Shown piece after piece: positions 34,486 to 47,415 of a stretch of DNA of 64,000 nucleotides; position 1 is the first letter of the stretch, and each line of letters opens with the position of its first letter. A program made the position numbers and the translations under genes. Source of the stretch: Telopea speciosissima (lineage: Eukaryota; Streptophyta; Magnoliopsida; Proteales; Proteaceae). The DNA lies in the NCBI RefSeq assembly GCF_018873765.1, contig NC_057922.1, positions 42,862,321 through 42,926,320 on the forward strand, in the 5' to 3' direction. Under the pieces are notes generated by a model. The model did no database searches and was not told the origin of the DNA. It saw only the letters and a program-made list of their open reading frames with translations.

Positions 34486-36141
34486 CTTGATTTTGGCTGA
34501 TTTATAGCGAACGATCCATGCTGGGTTTCTATGATTCAGGTTGATTGCAGTCGATTCAGAACCTTTATCCCCTGAGGTTTGCTGATCGGTATGGTTGTGT
34601 GGTTCCTCTCATAATGAAGGTTGAAATGACCATTCCACCCCCGACCAAACACATTGCCCCCTTTTATTAGAGGCACTAGGGAACCGTACTAGGGAGGGGA
34701 ACCACAGGTGGATTCTTGAAATACTGAATGTCGTCATCTAGTCTCATCCCCTATCTACGAATATCCAAAATACATTTTCTCAATTCAATGAGAGGGTTTG
34801 ATCCTTACTAATAAAATTGTTTTTGAGTTTTATCAAAAAAGACCCACTTGTTTCTCTTCTTTCCATCCGTGGTGAAGAGAGAATATTTCCATCCACCTCT
34901 ATGTGGTCCTCTAATTGAATTAGAAAAGGTATTTTAGACCATGTATATTAGGGAGTGAGAATCAATGATAAATAGAATCCAATTATAACGTCACATCGTC
35001 TAATGATGACATTATTGAATTTGATTGAAGAAAAGCTTAAGGCAAAAGGTTTCTTCCAAGACCGAGCAAACTTGCACGGTCATACACGACAATCCTTGGA
35101 TGGAGACAAGAGGGGGTCGAAATGACCAAAACCCTACCCAAAACTTAATCCAAACAAAATTATAATCCTCTTCACAGTTTTAGAATATGGTATTGGCACC
35201 TGTATCGGTTAATATTGATATCAATATTGATTCTGATACTAGTACTGGTACTTGTCCGAATCGATTCGACATGAGATAGAAAATTCACATCTTACTTAAA
35301 AGTTAAGGTTCATATCTGTTTCATTAATACCGTATTAGTCTAATACGATACGGATAATTAAAACCGTGATCCTTTTATTAAGCTTAATTAGCTAACCCCA
35401 TCTCATGCTTTTCGCTAAATAATCTTCCAAAGCCGCCAAGCTTGTCTGAAAGAGACAATAGTAGAGAGAACCATCAAACCATGAATAATAAATTGGTAAT
35501 AATAAAGAAAGGAGAAAGGGATTGGACTAATCACTGTTCCAATCCCAACTCTTTGCGAACTTACAAGAAAAAAGGAGAAAGGGACCGGACTAATTAGTCA
35601 CTCCTCCAATCCCAGCTCTTTCTTTTTCCACCATCCTCCATGTTATTATTACATCCTACCACCGACTGCTCTCAATTTATCGCGATATTGAAAACATGTA
35701 GATAACTCTTTCGTGTATAGAATCATCTTTCTCATAATTAATACTGAGGAGCGTTCTCTATGTGGGAGCGCAGGGGCCATGCATGCACAACAATCGACTA
35801 CTATTTTACGATGGAATTTCTGCCTTTCATAATAAGCAGGGCGGTCATTTTGCGCCCCTCCCCAACTGTTTGTTGGGCGTCCCCCAACATTTTCATTTAA
35901 TAATGTTGAGAAAAACTCCCACGCCCACATCAGAGTGTAATTGTTCTGTACACTGATTGTTTTTAGAGTAAATTACTCGGATCTCCCCTTTATTATGTTT
36001 GAATTATAGTCTGAACTCCTCAGCTCACAATAATTATACCTATTCCCATTTTGGATGATTAAATTTCTCAAACCTCCCTTAGACTTTGTCCTATTTCCAA
36101 TTATCTCTCCAATATTTTTAACAAACAAAAGAGGTGATTGA
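34486..36141. other. No gene recognised; repeat-like patches
   Basis: 35190-35370 is a patch of GATACTGATAC / GTATCGG words ending in AATTAAAACCGTG, resembling the repeat patches near 13190 and 15753. 35765-35800 (GTGGGAGCGCAGGGGCCATG) resembles one arm of the MITE at 52064. No coding evidence. Confidence 0.4.
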
Positions 36142-37006
36142 CAGGAGGTAGGGGTGTCAATTCCAGGCCCAGCCCGCCAGACCCAACCTAGCCTGTCTAG
36201 TTAAAGCCCGACCTGGACCAATTACTAAACATGTCGGGCTTAAGCCTGACACGTTTTGTAATCAGGCGATCCCAATGTGGGGTCCTAGCCCGTTGGGCAT
36301 CCGACCAAATCGATCGATTCCATGCCTGACCTAGGCCGCCCGGTTACAACCCGACTCTTTAACTTATAAACTGCCCCTCCCTTTCCCTTCAAATTTCTTT
36401 TTTTGTTTGTTTCTTTGTTGGTCTTTGACATTTATTGGTTAGATACGCTTAACATAGGTGAGATGAGGCTTAGTTTTAGTTTTTAGATCTTACTTAGTTG
36501 GATTTGCTTCTATTCGGTGTTCTGTTGCTATTTTTTTATTCCCCTCTACTTACTTTGTTAGATGTGTTTCTATTCGATGTTGTACTACTATTATTTTTCC
36601 CTCTACTTACTTTGTTAGATGTGTTTCTATTCAGCGTTGTGCTACTATTTTAGTTGGGATAAGCTCTATTTGACTTTGAGTCGAGGTATACCGTGACTGT
36701 CCAACAATGCGATGGTTTGAACTTAAAATTTTGGTTGCATGTAAATTAGTAAACCCAAAACCGTTTAGAGACCTTTTAGAATTAAATGGCTCATTAGCTC
36801 GTTTTGGACCCGGTTTAGGCCCGTTTAGCATGAATAAGGCTACCCCGATTAAAGACCGAACACCGACCGATCGAAATGAAACCGTACTATGCCCGCCCAA
36901 GGCAAACCCGAATGCCTAAACGGTCAGACACGGTGCAACCTGTAAAATTGGTGAGGCCCGGCTAGGCTCGACCGAGCTTGACCGGTTGACACCCCCAACT
37001 GGAGGT
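36142..37006. mobile_element. Non-autonomous hAT-like element with AGGGGTGTCAA ends
   Basis: Starts AGGGGTGTCAATTCC (36150) and ends with the complement (GGTTGACACCCCC, about 36997). Imperfect 8-bp flanks CAGGAGGT (36142-36149) and CTGGAGGT (36999-37006) differ at one base and fit a hAT target duplication. Subterminal regions repeat GCCCGAC, CGGGC and AGGCCC words. No transposase frame. Confidence 0.55.
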
Positions 37007-37215
37007 CGGTTCAAGTTCACATACGAGAATGCTCTCGTATGCCCTTGAGCTGAACTCATTGACAATTGGGGGGAAATGTAATTGTTGTAAACTCAAGGGT
37101 AATGATTATAATTAAGGTATAGTCTAGGGAGGTCTGGGTAATTTACTGTTTTAATTATTTTTCTCGTGTGCCTTGATTATGTGGGTCATGTGTAAATGAT
37201 ATTTTTTTTGGAAGA

Positions 37216-37332
37216 ATGTTCTCTGTCCTAGGGACGTAGGCTGCACCCAGAGTGGGCGCAATGACCACCCTGCCCCTTTGCGTGGCAAGCCCATGTGTCT
37301 GGGCATAGCCTACGCTGCGGCACAGAGAACAT
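37216..37332. mobile_element. Small MITE, 117 bp
   Basis: Inverted ends: ATGTTCTCTGT and GTAGGCTGCACCCAGA on the left, TCTGGGCATAGCCTAC and ACAGAGAACAT on the right. The centre has ATGACCACCCTGCCCC. It appears related to 15194. Confidence 0.6.
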
Positions 37333-39442
37333 GAACCCTTTTTTTTCCATGAAATCCATTGATATGGCATGCAGATTTCTCTCACACTAGTTGTGCAGAA
37401 AATCCTCTCTCGTTGTGTGGGAACTAGGAAGACCAAATACCAATTTCAAGGCACCTGGGAAGAAATGGAAAGAGGTTGTTTCTGAGGTCCATTTGGTATG
37501 GTTATAACGGTACATGAGTAGATAAAACTAAAATTTAGTTATTTATTCTTTATGAATTATAATTGTATATAGGACCGAGTTTTCCTCCACCCACGGTGAA
37601 TGGGATCCCATTCACCGCAGGGCGGGAGTAGGAGGGAGGGGGTATCGGGAGGGTTTTTTAGGAACATACTAAAACCTATATATAGGGGTTTGTGAACCCT
37701 ACGATGGTGGGTGAATCGAAAAAATTGACAGATTAAAAGGAGGAATTAATATACAAGACAGTTAGAGTCCAGGGCCTTTATGGCCAAATTAGAAACTATT
37801 GCAGAACACAAAGGATCCCCTATCATACTAAACTTTAAGTCCAAGTCCTGAGCTACAGAGCTGATATACAAAAGGTACTAAAGGAAATGCCATGGCCAAT
37901 GATTAGTAGATGGAGATGAAAGAAGACAACAGATTTGCTGATTTGAACACCACACTTCTTTTATCTTCAACCCTAAACTGGAGGCATGATCTAGCTCTGT
38001 ACGAATACAAAATAGCTCTGGTTCCAACTTGTGGGAAGATTTGATCGAACTTATAGCAAATAACTTTAACTTGCCATCTATGGTGGAGGGAAACTTAATC
38101 CTGGGATATGTATCCATTTTGAAATTTAAACTTGATTAATGAATTGCAACCATAAAAAATATGACAAAATATAAAAAGAATATTGAGAGAGAGAGAGAGA
38201 GACCAATTTAAAAATAGGAAAAAGAATGCTGCCTCATCGGGTGGTTCGTGCATTCAAACACAACAATGTGCGAGATCATTGCTCCGCCCCTTCTAAAATA
38301 AAAAATCTCATCCAAAATATTCTTATATTGTTCTCAAAGTCCCATACTCCCATCTATTATCATAATTTCCTCTGTCTGTGAACGCTTAAGTTCGGTTGGA
38401 TGGTGGGAGGATTCTCCTTCCCGACTAACCGAAGGGGAGGGGGAGAGGTAGATGGAGAGAATAGGGCAGGGAGGAGGGACAGGGAAGGGTCGGGGATGAG
38501 AGAGGAGGGAAGACTGGAGAGGGGGACTTGGAGCGGCCAGGAGGGGGAGCCAGCAGATCGAGGGATTTGGTACAATGTTCTTGGTCTGCGAAATTCTGAT
38601 GTCTGCGCTCAATATATTAAATAACATGAATGAAAAAGTATAGGCAAAAAAATCATATTGAAACAATCCACTTCACTCTTCGACTGACTCTTTGAAATTT
38701 AAAACTAACTTAAAATTCTTTCAACCTCTACTTGTGTCACTAGTAGAAATATTTTGAAAGAAATAGTGATGCTAACACTGAACGTTGTATTTAATTGGAT
38801 TACTCGTTACTCTCCATTTTTATCACATTCCAGCACCAAAAGAAGCAGAATCTGATTTAACCTCAAAAAAAAAAAAAAAAAAACAGATTCTGATTGATTA
38901 GTTGGAATACCTTTTTCGTCCTGTGATCTTGTGATCCACCTAACGTTAATTGGTCATTATGTGAATGTGTAGTGGACTTTTTTTGTTTTGGGAATGCTTA
39001 GAATACTTTGGATAAACTTTATTCTTTTGTAGAGGCATGATACTCGTTACAATGTGTCCAAAAAATACTAATTTCTTTTTGTAAGAGGGTCCTATGAGCA
39101 AGCGACACACGGGAAGAGGTCATTTCATGTGAGGAGGGAAGAGAGACATACATATAAATGCTAGCATATCCTACTCCAACAGTTCAAAGAACTTTTTTCC
39201 TTTCTTTTTTATTTGGAAAAACAAAAAACTAATTACAATGTGCCATAGAAAACATTAAGGACGCAATACATAGGCAATGTACAAACATGATTGCACATAG
39301 AATGCTTTTTCCATGGGGGAAATGTTTGTATGACACCCCCCCCCCTCTCCCCAGCTCACGAGGGAAGCCAAGATTGTATATCTTCACAACTAAGGGTGTC
39401 AAATGGTTGGTTCAATCTGGTTTTGATTATTTATTTATGGGC
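37333..39442. other. No gene recognised
   Basis: A purine-rich block at 38400-38560 gives a proline-rich minus-strand frame that is low complexity. An A-run (38864-38883) is framed by CAGAATCTGATT and AACAGATTCTGATTG. Nothing else is assignable. Confidence 0.45.
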
Positions 39443-39610
39443 AAGAGAACACTAACTAGTTTTGTATCCCCTACACCAGCGCAGGGGCCAATAAGAGTGC
39501 ACACAAAGGCATTCGTTTGGATGAGATTTTTTATTTCACTGAAGGCTGAGTGGTCTTTTTGCATGCTCCTGTGTTTGGGTGCAGAAACCACATGATCGGT
39601 TAGTATTCTT
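39443..39610. mobile_element. MITE, 168 bp, copy 1 of a two-copy family
   Basis: The left end AAGAGAACACTAAC is mirrored by GGTTAGTATTCTT at the right. It shares internal words (ATGAGATTTTTT, CACTGAAGGCTGAG, CTCCTGTGT) with 51511-51680, so the two are one family. Confidence 0.65.
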
Positions 39611-40440
39611 TTTTCTTTATTTATTTATTTTTGTGCATATATCGAGTCAAACCAAAATTGGACCGATAAGGTGCCGGTCTATAAAGGCCAAACCAAAGCC
39701 AATAGTTATCGATTTTTATTGATTTTATCAAGGTTTTCCGATTTTGGCTATTCTTATTAGTCAATCCAATTGGGTTAACTGGTTTCTAAAAACCTAAAAC
39801 CAAAGCCAAATTGATAAGGAATTCGATCTAATTCGGTTTTTTTTTTCTTTTTTTGTGTGTGGGGGGGGGGGGTGTTCATTTTGACACCCCCCCAATGCGT
39901 AGCCGTGCACAATACCTTTTACAAAAATTTAATGGATCAAGTTTCCCTTCACCGATGGTGAAAAGAGACCATCATAAGCCCATATTAACCCTCGGATTAG
40001 ATTGGGGAAAAGTAGTTTCAAATACCTAAAATAATGAAGGGACGTGTGTTTTACGATCGAATTATTACCTGTTTAGTTAGGAATCCAATCATAAGGTCAC
40101 ATCACCTTGGAGAAGAGCATATTACTAACATTATTACCTTATCTTTTGAGGGCGGGTTTCTTCCAAGGTCAGTATAAAAAGGAAACTGCACGTTACACCA
40201 ATGAGGAGTTAGGAAATTATATCATCCATGTGGGGATCACATAGGGCTAACATGGTTGGAATAAGAGAGTATGTTAAATGTAGTGCCCACTGTTGTTTTT
40301 TAAATGTGAAGGATCAAGGATATAAATAAATCTTTACAAAGACATTAACAATTTTTTCTTGAAGAATTATGGGGAGATTTTCCTTGACAAAGTGGAGGTA
40401 TCTAAAAACTCTATAGGTATGCTTCTTCTTTTTTTTTGTA

Positions 40441-40564
40441 GAAATGTATATGTTGAGTCAAGAAATTGTCGGTGGGTCTTTCGGGTGCTGCAATCTGCAA
40501 AAGAAATGTATATGTTGAGTCAAGAAATTGTCGGTGGGTCTTTCGGGTGCCGCAACCTGCAAAA
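40441..40564. repeat. 62-bp tandem duplication, two copies
   Basis: Unit beginning GAAATGTATATGTTGAGTC at 40441-40502 and 40503-40564, with two substitutions near the end. It lies just before a block (40565-40640) whose CCTAGGACTCTCCGATACC wording resembles transcript-end regions of plant LTR elements. 40360-41160 may therefore be a degenerate LTR (inference). Confidence 0.85.
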
Positions 40565-40644
40565 GGACCTTAGTGACAAGGGAGAATCGGTGTGGTTCCG
40601 GCCTAGGACTCTCCGATACCTAAGTTAGATTTTCTTGAGCAACA

Positions 40645-41399
40645 GATGAATCATTAGAATTCAAGATGGGTTAATGGGGTAGAGTATCTCAGAATTCATA
40701 GTGAAGTATGACGGTGTGGAGAGTCTTAATTGGTAACAAGTAGTCCTCATAGTAGATAGGTGTTCCTCGTCAGTAGTATTTATCACTTAGTCGGTTGTTC
40801 CCCCTTGGGAGGTAGAATCCCAGTAGGGAAGATGTTCTCGGTAGATAGACATGCATGCGTCCTTGTATGTTAGATAAGATCCTTGATGCATGAGTCCATC
40901 GGAGATTGTACCACTTGTAGATGGTACCCGCCAAGTGGTGAGGTGAAGTATATCTTGACGATGATGCTAGTGGCTTACGTGTAGTATTTGGTCTTGAACC
41001 TTGAGTGACATTGTTGGTTCTTTTTTTTCTGGACCAACGAATGAGTCTTGAAGTAACCGAGCTTGGATGGTCTTCCTCTTGTACCAGGACACATGGTGGA
41101 TCACGGTTGACTTGCGTGATTTTTTAGGTTTATCAGTATATATACCCTTTAGCAAAAAGGCGGAGGTATTCTTAATCGTGATGGGTTAGACAAAGTGATT
41201 TTGGATGGGATAAGAAAAAAAATTCCTCTTCAGTGTCTTAATACGTGGAAGATGCTTCATTCCACGTATCGAGCCAGGCTTGAACTGTGAGACAGCACAA
41301 GATTAAAGACCCGCAGACGTCCAACCAAAAATAAAAAAGACCTGCAGACGATAAAAATTCGGATTTTAATCCGTTATGGGCCTCTTGCCTTCTTTATCC
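40645..41399. other. No gene recognised; possible decayed LTR
   Basis: No coding sequence. A TATATATACCC word lies near 41140, and GAGACAGCACAAG-type spacer precedes the LINE. The region may be an LTR relic but terminal motifs were not found. Confidence 0.3.
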
Positions 41400-41524
41400 T
41401 CCCTTCTCCTCCACCTGAATGGTGTGCTTCTCTCCACCATTTTGGTGTGTTTTCCGGCTGTTTTTTTTTCTGAATCTCAGTTCCGGTATAGCTCTCTCAA
41501 ACCTGTTTTCTACAGTTTTTCCAA

Positions 41525-43212
41525 ATGAACAACCAGCGATCTCTTCGCCCAGTAATGGAAACACCCCCTTGGCCAGATCCTCTTTCCCAACAAGCTTACA
41601 ATTCTCCTTCCACTTCACCAGAATTTAGCCAAGAAGTCCCAGTACATGAAGCAGATAGTGGTAATGTTGATGATGATATTTTCCTGGTGGATGATACCCT
41701 GGAGGAAGAGTCTCAGGTTAACTGGAGCCTTACGTTGGTTGGATATGTAATACCAGGGAAACTATATCGTCGTCAAGCAGTGGACGAAGCACTTGTCAAG
41801 GCTTGGAATACAAGATTTCCAGTCAAGGTGGCTCCATTTGATAAGGACACATATCTTTTTCATTTTCAGCATGGATTAGATTTACAAAATGCTCTTAATG
41901 AAGGTCCGTGGTCGGTTTCTAATAATCTCATTATTCTGGAAAAATGGAATCAAAAGAAGGAATGGAATTTCAGATCCACTGGTTTCTGGATACAACTACA
42001 TGATGTTCCAGAGGAGTTTCTTCAGTTGGAGTTTGCATCCAAGATAGCCCCAAGATTTGGTTCACCTCTGAAAGCGATGATCATCCGATCGAGGAGGGGT
42101 GATAATATTGTCCACTACATCAGGATCAGAGTTGTGATCGATATATCCAAGCTTCTGAAGCAACAATATAGAATTCAAAGAAGAAATGGAACACAGCACT
42201 TCATCGAAATCAAGTATGAGAGGTTGCCGCTCTTTTGTTTCTATTGTGGAATAATTGGACATGAAGAACAAAGGTGTACAAAGTTATATGAAGAAGAATG
42301 GAAGCATAGGAATGAGCATGGATGCAGCGAAGAGGTCCCTTGTCAGGAATTTAGCAGACGTCACTTCAATCCGGATATTAGAGGGGTAGTTCCAGATGCT
42401 CGCAATTGTGAAAAAGCTCCATGGAAATTTCTTCAGGCCCCTCCGGCAAGAACACCATATGTACCGGCGAATCAGAATGCTACATCCTCAAGCTCAGCCG
42501 TACATGGTGGTTCAGACTCGGCTCTCCTAGCAAATGGTCCTTTCGACTTCCAGGGAACCAGTACACGTGTCCAACTTACTACCAACCCATTAAATCAGCC
42601 ACAAGTACCTTTCTCTCATAACATTCCTAATCATCAAACCCAATACCCATTAAACCAAAACCCATTAAATTCTTCTCTCTTTCCCATGCAAAACCTAGAC
42701 CTTCCACATTTCCTAGCTTCCACTAACACGTCTCTTCCCTTACCCACATTTAATCCAGGCCAATTATCACCTCTTCAAATCCTCCAACAACCTGAGTTAA
42801 ATCAAACCATAATGAATCGCTACCCTACCTCTCAAACTTCTCCCTATCCCACAACTTAAATAATCAGTAACCCACCGTAACCAATACACGTAACCAAAGT
42901 TTTCCAACTCAGCAACTTGGTCAAACCGGCCCATTGAACCTTAATGAACCGCCTTCATTTTCTGGTCAAGGTCCAATGCGACAAAGACCAGGTTTCCTCC
43001 AAAGCATTACGGATGAACATCATTATAATGAGCCTGGAGGAACAAGCAGGGTTACACCTTCTCCGAAGAGAACCCGTTTGGTGATGGAAGAGGAGATTCC
43101 AGCTGAAGATAAAATGGAAGAATCAATCAAGGAGGATAAGTCTGAAGATCAGCATTTTTTATCGTTTGGCCCCGTGGTGGCTGGGGGAGTACAGCCCCAC
43201 GGGTCATCATGA
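41525..43212 (+). pseudogene. LINE ORF1 (zinc-knuckle protein), frameshifted
   Basis: The first part (41525-42859) opens MNNQRSLRPVMETPPW, has the DUF4283-like block (GYVIPGKLYRRQAVDEALVK, FHFQHGLDLQNALNEGPWS) and a CCHC zinc knuckle (CFYCGIIGHEEQRC, about 42234-42275). It then runs into an Asn/Pro/Gln-rich tail. Its frame stops at 42857-42859. The natural continuation is in another frame, itself stopped at 42868-42870, and runs as a basic/acidic tail (SPKRTRLVMEEEIP) to a TGA at 43210-43212. The product would coat the element RNA. The tail's stop overlaps the ORF2 start. Confidence 0.88.
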
Positions 43213-46200
43213 AAATTATAAGTTGGAATTGTCAGGGTCTAGGGAGCTCCCTGACAATTCGTTCTTTGAAAAATCTCCTCAAGACTGAGAAGCTAGATAT
43301 TCTGTTTCTTATGGAAGTCAGAAATAACAGGAAAAAAGTTGAGAAAATTAGAAGGCAGTTCTTGGATCATTCCTACTTCTATGTTGATTCTATAAATTCT
43401 GCAGGAGGCTTGGCTTTATTCTGGTGGGGAGATATTCAGATTGAAATTATAAATTCCAGCCTTAATTTTATTGATGCTAAAGTATCCCTAAATGGTTATT
43501 CCCCTTTCTTTCTAACTGGAATTTATGGAGAGCCGAGAAAGCATCGTAGAAGGGAGGTGTGGAATGTTATTTCTGCTTTTGGTTCAGCTCGGCAAGATAG
43601 CTGGATTGCAATAGGGGACTTTAATGCATATCTGTCTTGGAAAGAAAAATCAGGAGGTAATATCTCTCCTAATAAAGATTGTGAGGTGTTTAGAGCCTTC
43701 ATAGATGGGTGCAATCTTCTGGATCTTGGGTATAATGGACCTCTCTTTACCTGAAATAATAGAAGAAAAGGTAATGAGAATATTAGGATCCGGCTTGATA
43801 GAGGATTTGCGAATTCGGCTTGGCTGCAAGATAATCCAGATTTCTCAGTGATGGTTAAAGCTTCAGTAGGATCAGATCATGCTCCAATTTGTGTGAACAC
43901 CAAAGGAATCTCATCTAAACGGATCCGGCCGTTTAGATTTGAGGATATGTGGTTTTCCCATCCCGATTGTGGCAATGTGGCGAGGGAAGGCTGGTCCATT
44001 TCTTCAGGAGAGTCGCCTGCAAATAGAATGGCGAAGAAACTAGAAAATACAAAGGTTTCCTTTAAGAAGTGGAATCGGAGGAGCTTTGGTAATATTCATG
44101 TCAAAATCCAACAGCTCAAGGAGGAGTTGGAGAAATTGCAATCTCAATCGCAGGATGAAGATTTTCAAGAGAAAGAAGAAATGATTATCACTCAATTGGA
44201 AGCAGAGTTGTTGAAAGAAGAGCTTTTTTGGAAACAGAAATCTAAAATTGATTGGATAAAAGGGGGAGATTTAAATACAAAGTTTTTCCATGTGGTTACA
44301 CTCAGAAGGCGCCAAAATAATAAAATTCTCAAACTCAAATATGCTGATGGCTCATGGACCAAATCTGAAGCGGATGTTCATCTCCTTCTTCAGGAGTACT
44401 TCAAGGAGATTTATAAGGAAGGGTGTACGAATGAGGCTGCAATTGAGGAGGTGATTTCTGAAATTCAACCAGTGGTCACTGAAGATGTTAATGCAAATCT
44501 GTGTAGAATACCGGATTTGGAGGAGGTAAAATCAGCTCTTTTTTCTCTTGCCCCTCTAAAATCTCCCGGCTTTGATGGGTTTCCTCCAAAAAATTTTCAA
44601 AAATTTTGGGAGGATGTTAGAGTAGATATCTATCAATTTGTTATTGATTTCTTTAAAAATGGATCTCTCTCAACTTGGCATAACCGTACCCTCATCTGCC
44701 TAATCCCAAAGTCTAAAGATGCTGACTCTGCAGATAAGTTCCGTCCTATTAGTCTATGCTCGGTGGTAGTGAAGATTATCTCCAAGTTATTGGCTACTAG
44801 ACTTAAGATGGTCTTGGACTCTATTATTGATAGCTCCCAATCGGCTTTTGTTCCGGGCAGGTATATTTCCGATAATATCCTCATAGCTCATGAACTATTT
44901 CATTTTATTAAAAAAAGGAGAAAGAAAAGCCAATCCCAATTCATGGCTATTAAACTGGATATGCGAAAAGCATATGATAGAGTCAATTGGAATTTTATTG
45001 AGAGGATGTTTCTTAAATTGGGTTTCTCAGAAGTGTGGGTAAAACTTGTGATGTCTTGCATCTAGTCGGTTTCATATACCCTTTTGATTAATGGATCGGA
45101 ATGTGGGGATATCATCCCTACAAGGGGAATTAGACAGGGAGATCCCCTATCTCCAGCTATTTTTATTATTTGTGCTCAAGCTTTATCTTCCATCCTTAAT
45201 GCGGCAATTTCAAAAGGAGAGATTCATGGTATTAAAATTAGAAATCGAGGCAGTGTCTTCTCCCATCTTCTCTTTGCTGACGATTGTCTTCTCTTTGGTA
45301 AAGCTCATATTAAAGAGGTAATTGAAGTGAAGAAATGTCTGGATCTTTACTGTCAAGCTTCCGGTCAAGAGATCAATCTTAAGAAGTCCTGCATTACCTT
45401 AAACAAAAATACTCATGCAAAATTTAGAAGATGGTTCTCTAGAGTGCTTAAGATTCCTTACGGAGATGGTCCGGCTAGATATCTTGGTCTTCCCACAGAT
45501 TTCGGCATTTCCAAAAAATTGCTCTTTGAAGATATTAAGGACAGAACTATCTCCAAATTGCAAGGGTGGAAGAAGTCTCTCCTATCAGCAGCAGGTAAAG
45601 AGGTCTTATTGAAATCTGCAGTCCTCCCAATGACAAATTATGCAGGTGCAAATTTTAAGCTTCCAAAATCTTCTCTGGAGGAGATTAAAAGGGCCTCTGC
45701 AAAATTTTTTTGGGATGACAATTCTGAGAAACATAAGCTACAGTGGGTTTCTTGGAATAGAATGTGTAATTCAAAGCAATCTGGAGGTTTGGGATTTAGA
45801 GATCCGTATCTTCACAACCAAGCTTTACTTGCTAAAAATGCTTGGCGCATGATTTCAAAACCGGATTCTCTTTGGGCAGTGATGATGAAGAATATTTACT
45901 TTCCTAGTGGAGATTTTTTAAATGCTAAACTGGGGCATCAACCTTCGTGGGGTTGGCGGAGTCTCCTTGAAGGTAGGGATGCTTTATCTATTGGTCTGTT
46001 ATGGTTGGTGGGGAAGGGTGATAAAATTTCAATATGGGAGGATAATTGGATACCCTCGGCCAAGAACTTCAAAGTTATCTCCCAAAAACCGGATGATTGC
46101 CCTGTTGAGAGAGTTTCGGATCTTATTCATGCTCCAACCAGATCATGGAAGGTGGATCTTCTAGATGCTTATTTTTTGCCACCTGATAAGAGGGCGATCC

Positions 46201-47390
46201 TAAAAATTAGCTTGAGCTTGTTTCCCAGTGAAGATAAGATGGTTTGGGGTGGAGCGAAGTCAGGCATTTTCTCGGTCAAGTCCATGTATCACATGCTGGA
46301 AAATAGGAAGGAGGTTAAGATATCTAACCAATCCTCCTCTTCATCAGTTGCTAATAAGAATCATATGTCCATGACAGATCAATTGTGGAAAAGAATATGG
46401 AATGCTAAAACCCAGCCGAAAATCAAGCTTTTTTTGTGGAGATGCTGTGCAGATGGAATTGCGGTTGGAGAAGGTTTCATGGCCAGGAAAATTCCTATTA
46501 ATCTGGCTTGCTTCAGATGTGGGGAAAGTTTGGAAACAGTTGGTCACACGCTCCTTACATGTCCCTTTGCTAGAGCCGTTTGGTTTGGCTCATCCTTATC
46601 TCACTTAACCTCTATGCCTACTTTCAATAAGATGAGCGATTGGTTGCAGTGCTGGAATCCTATTTTTAGCAGGGATAAAAAGCTGGCTCAAGAACGATTC
46701 TCCCTGGCCTCTTTCTTACTTTGGTTCATTTGGAAGGCGCGTAACGATTTGATTTTCAACAATAAGCAATGGTCACCACAGCAAGTAATTTCCATGGCTG
46801 AGAAAGCTCATAAAGATTTCTCTTCGGTGGTTTGCAAACCTCCCTCAGTCTCTATTGAAGTTGAAGAGAGTAATTTTCCTTCCTCCCATTCTTGGACTTC
46901 CCCTAATGAGCCTTTCCTTAAAATCAACTGTGATGCAGCATGGGTTAAAAATTCTGGTAAAGGAGGTTTAGGGGTCATCATCAGGGATCATCGGGGGATT
47001 CTTATACATGCATTTTCTTCAGGTACCTCCTGTGATTCTAGTCTTTACGCTGAAGCGCTTGCTATTAGAACGGGTCTTCTTCAAGCGGCTAAACTCCATT
47101 TATCTCATATTGTGGTGGAGTCGGATTGCTTAAGCCTGATTCAACAACTGAATTCTAGAAGCTTCGACTATGAAATTGATGCTGTGGGCTTTGATATTCT
47201 TCAGCTTCAAAGCTCTTTTGTTGACTGTCTTTTTTGCTTTATTCCAAGGTCGTCTATTGTGGTTGCAGACTCCTTGGCCCGGTCGGCCTTGTCGGTTGAG
47301 TCACCGATGGATTGGCCAGTTTCCACTCTGTGGCTTCTAAATCTCTGTGAGAAAGAGGCCACTGCTTGTACTGACTCTGGTTTTCAATGA
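43209..47390 (+). pseudogene. LINE ORF2 (endonuclease-RT-RNase H) with two in-frame stops
   Basis: Starts at the ATG of an ATGA overlap with the ORF1 stop, implying coupled reinitiation. Domains: AP-type endonuclease (ISWNCQGLGSS, FLMEVRNN, GIYGEPR, IAIGDFNAYLS); RT (FRPISLCSVVVKIISK, QSAFVPGRYISDN, KLDMRKAYDRVNW, RQGDPLSP, catalytic FADD at 45273-45284); zinc-binding region (CFRCGESLETVGHTLLTCPFA); RNase H (KINCDAAWV, YAEALAIRTGLL, VVESDCLSL). In-frame stops are TGA at 43752-43754 (after the endonuclease) and TAG at 45063-45065 (inside RT). No other frame change was found, so inactivation may be recent. Confidence 0.92.
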
Positions 47391-47415
47391 ATCTTCTTTC
47401 AACCAAAAAAAAAAA

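Larger units (their letters stand above)
41400..47415 (+). mobile_element. L1-type LINE retrotransposon, nearly complete
   Basis: ORF1 (nucleic-acid-binding) and ORF2 (endonuclease, reverse transcriptase, RNase H) lie in the order of plant L1 elements, followed by an 11-base A tail (47405-47415). Its 5' edge is not marked; 41400 is an estimate, and no target duplication was found. Damage is slight: a shifted and stopped ORF1 end, and two stops in an otherwise continuous 1,394-codon ORF2. Confidence 0.93.

Noticed and set aside
38334-38666. 110-codon proline-rich minus-strand frame
   Set aside because: Low-complexity translation of a purine-rich tract; no domain, splice or start context supports it.
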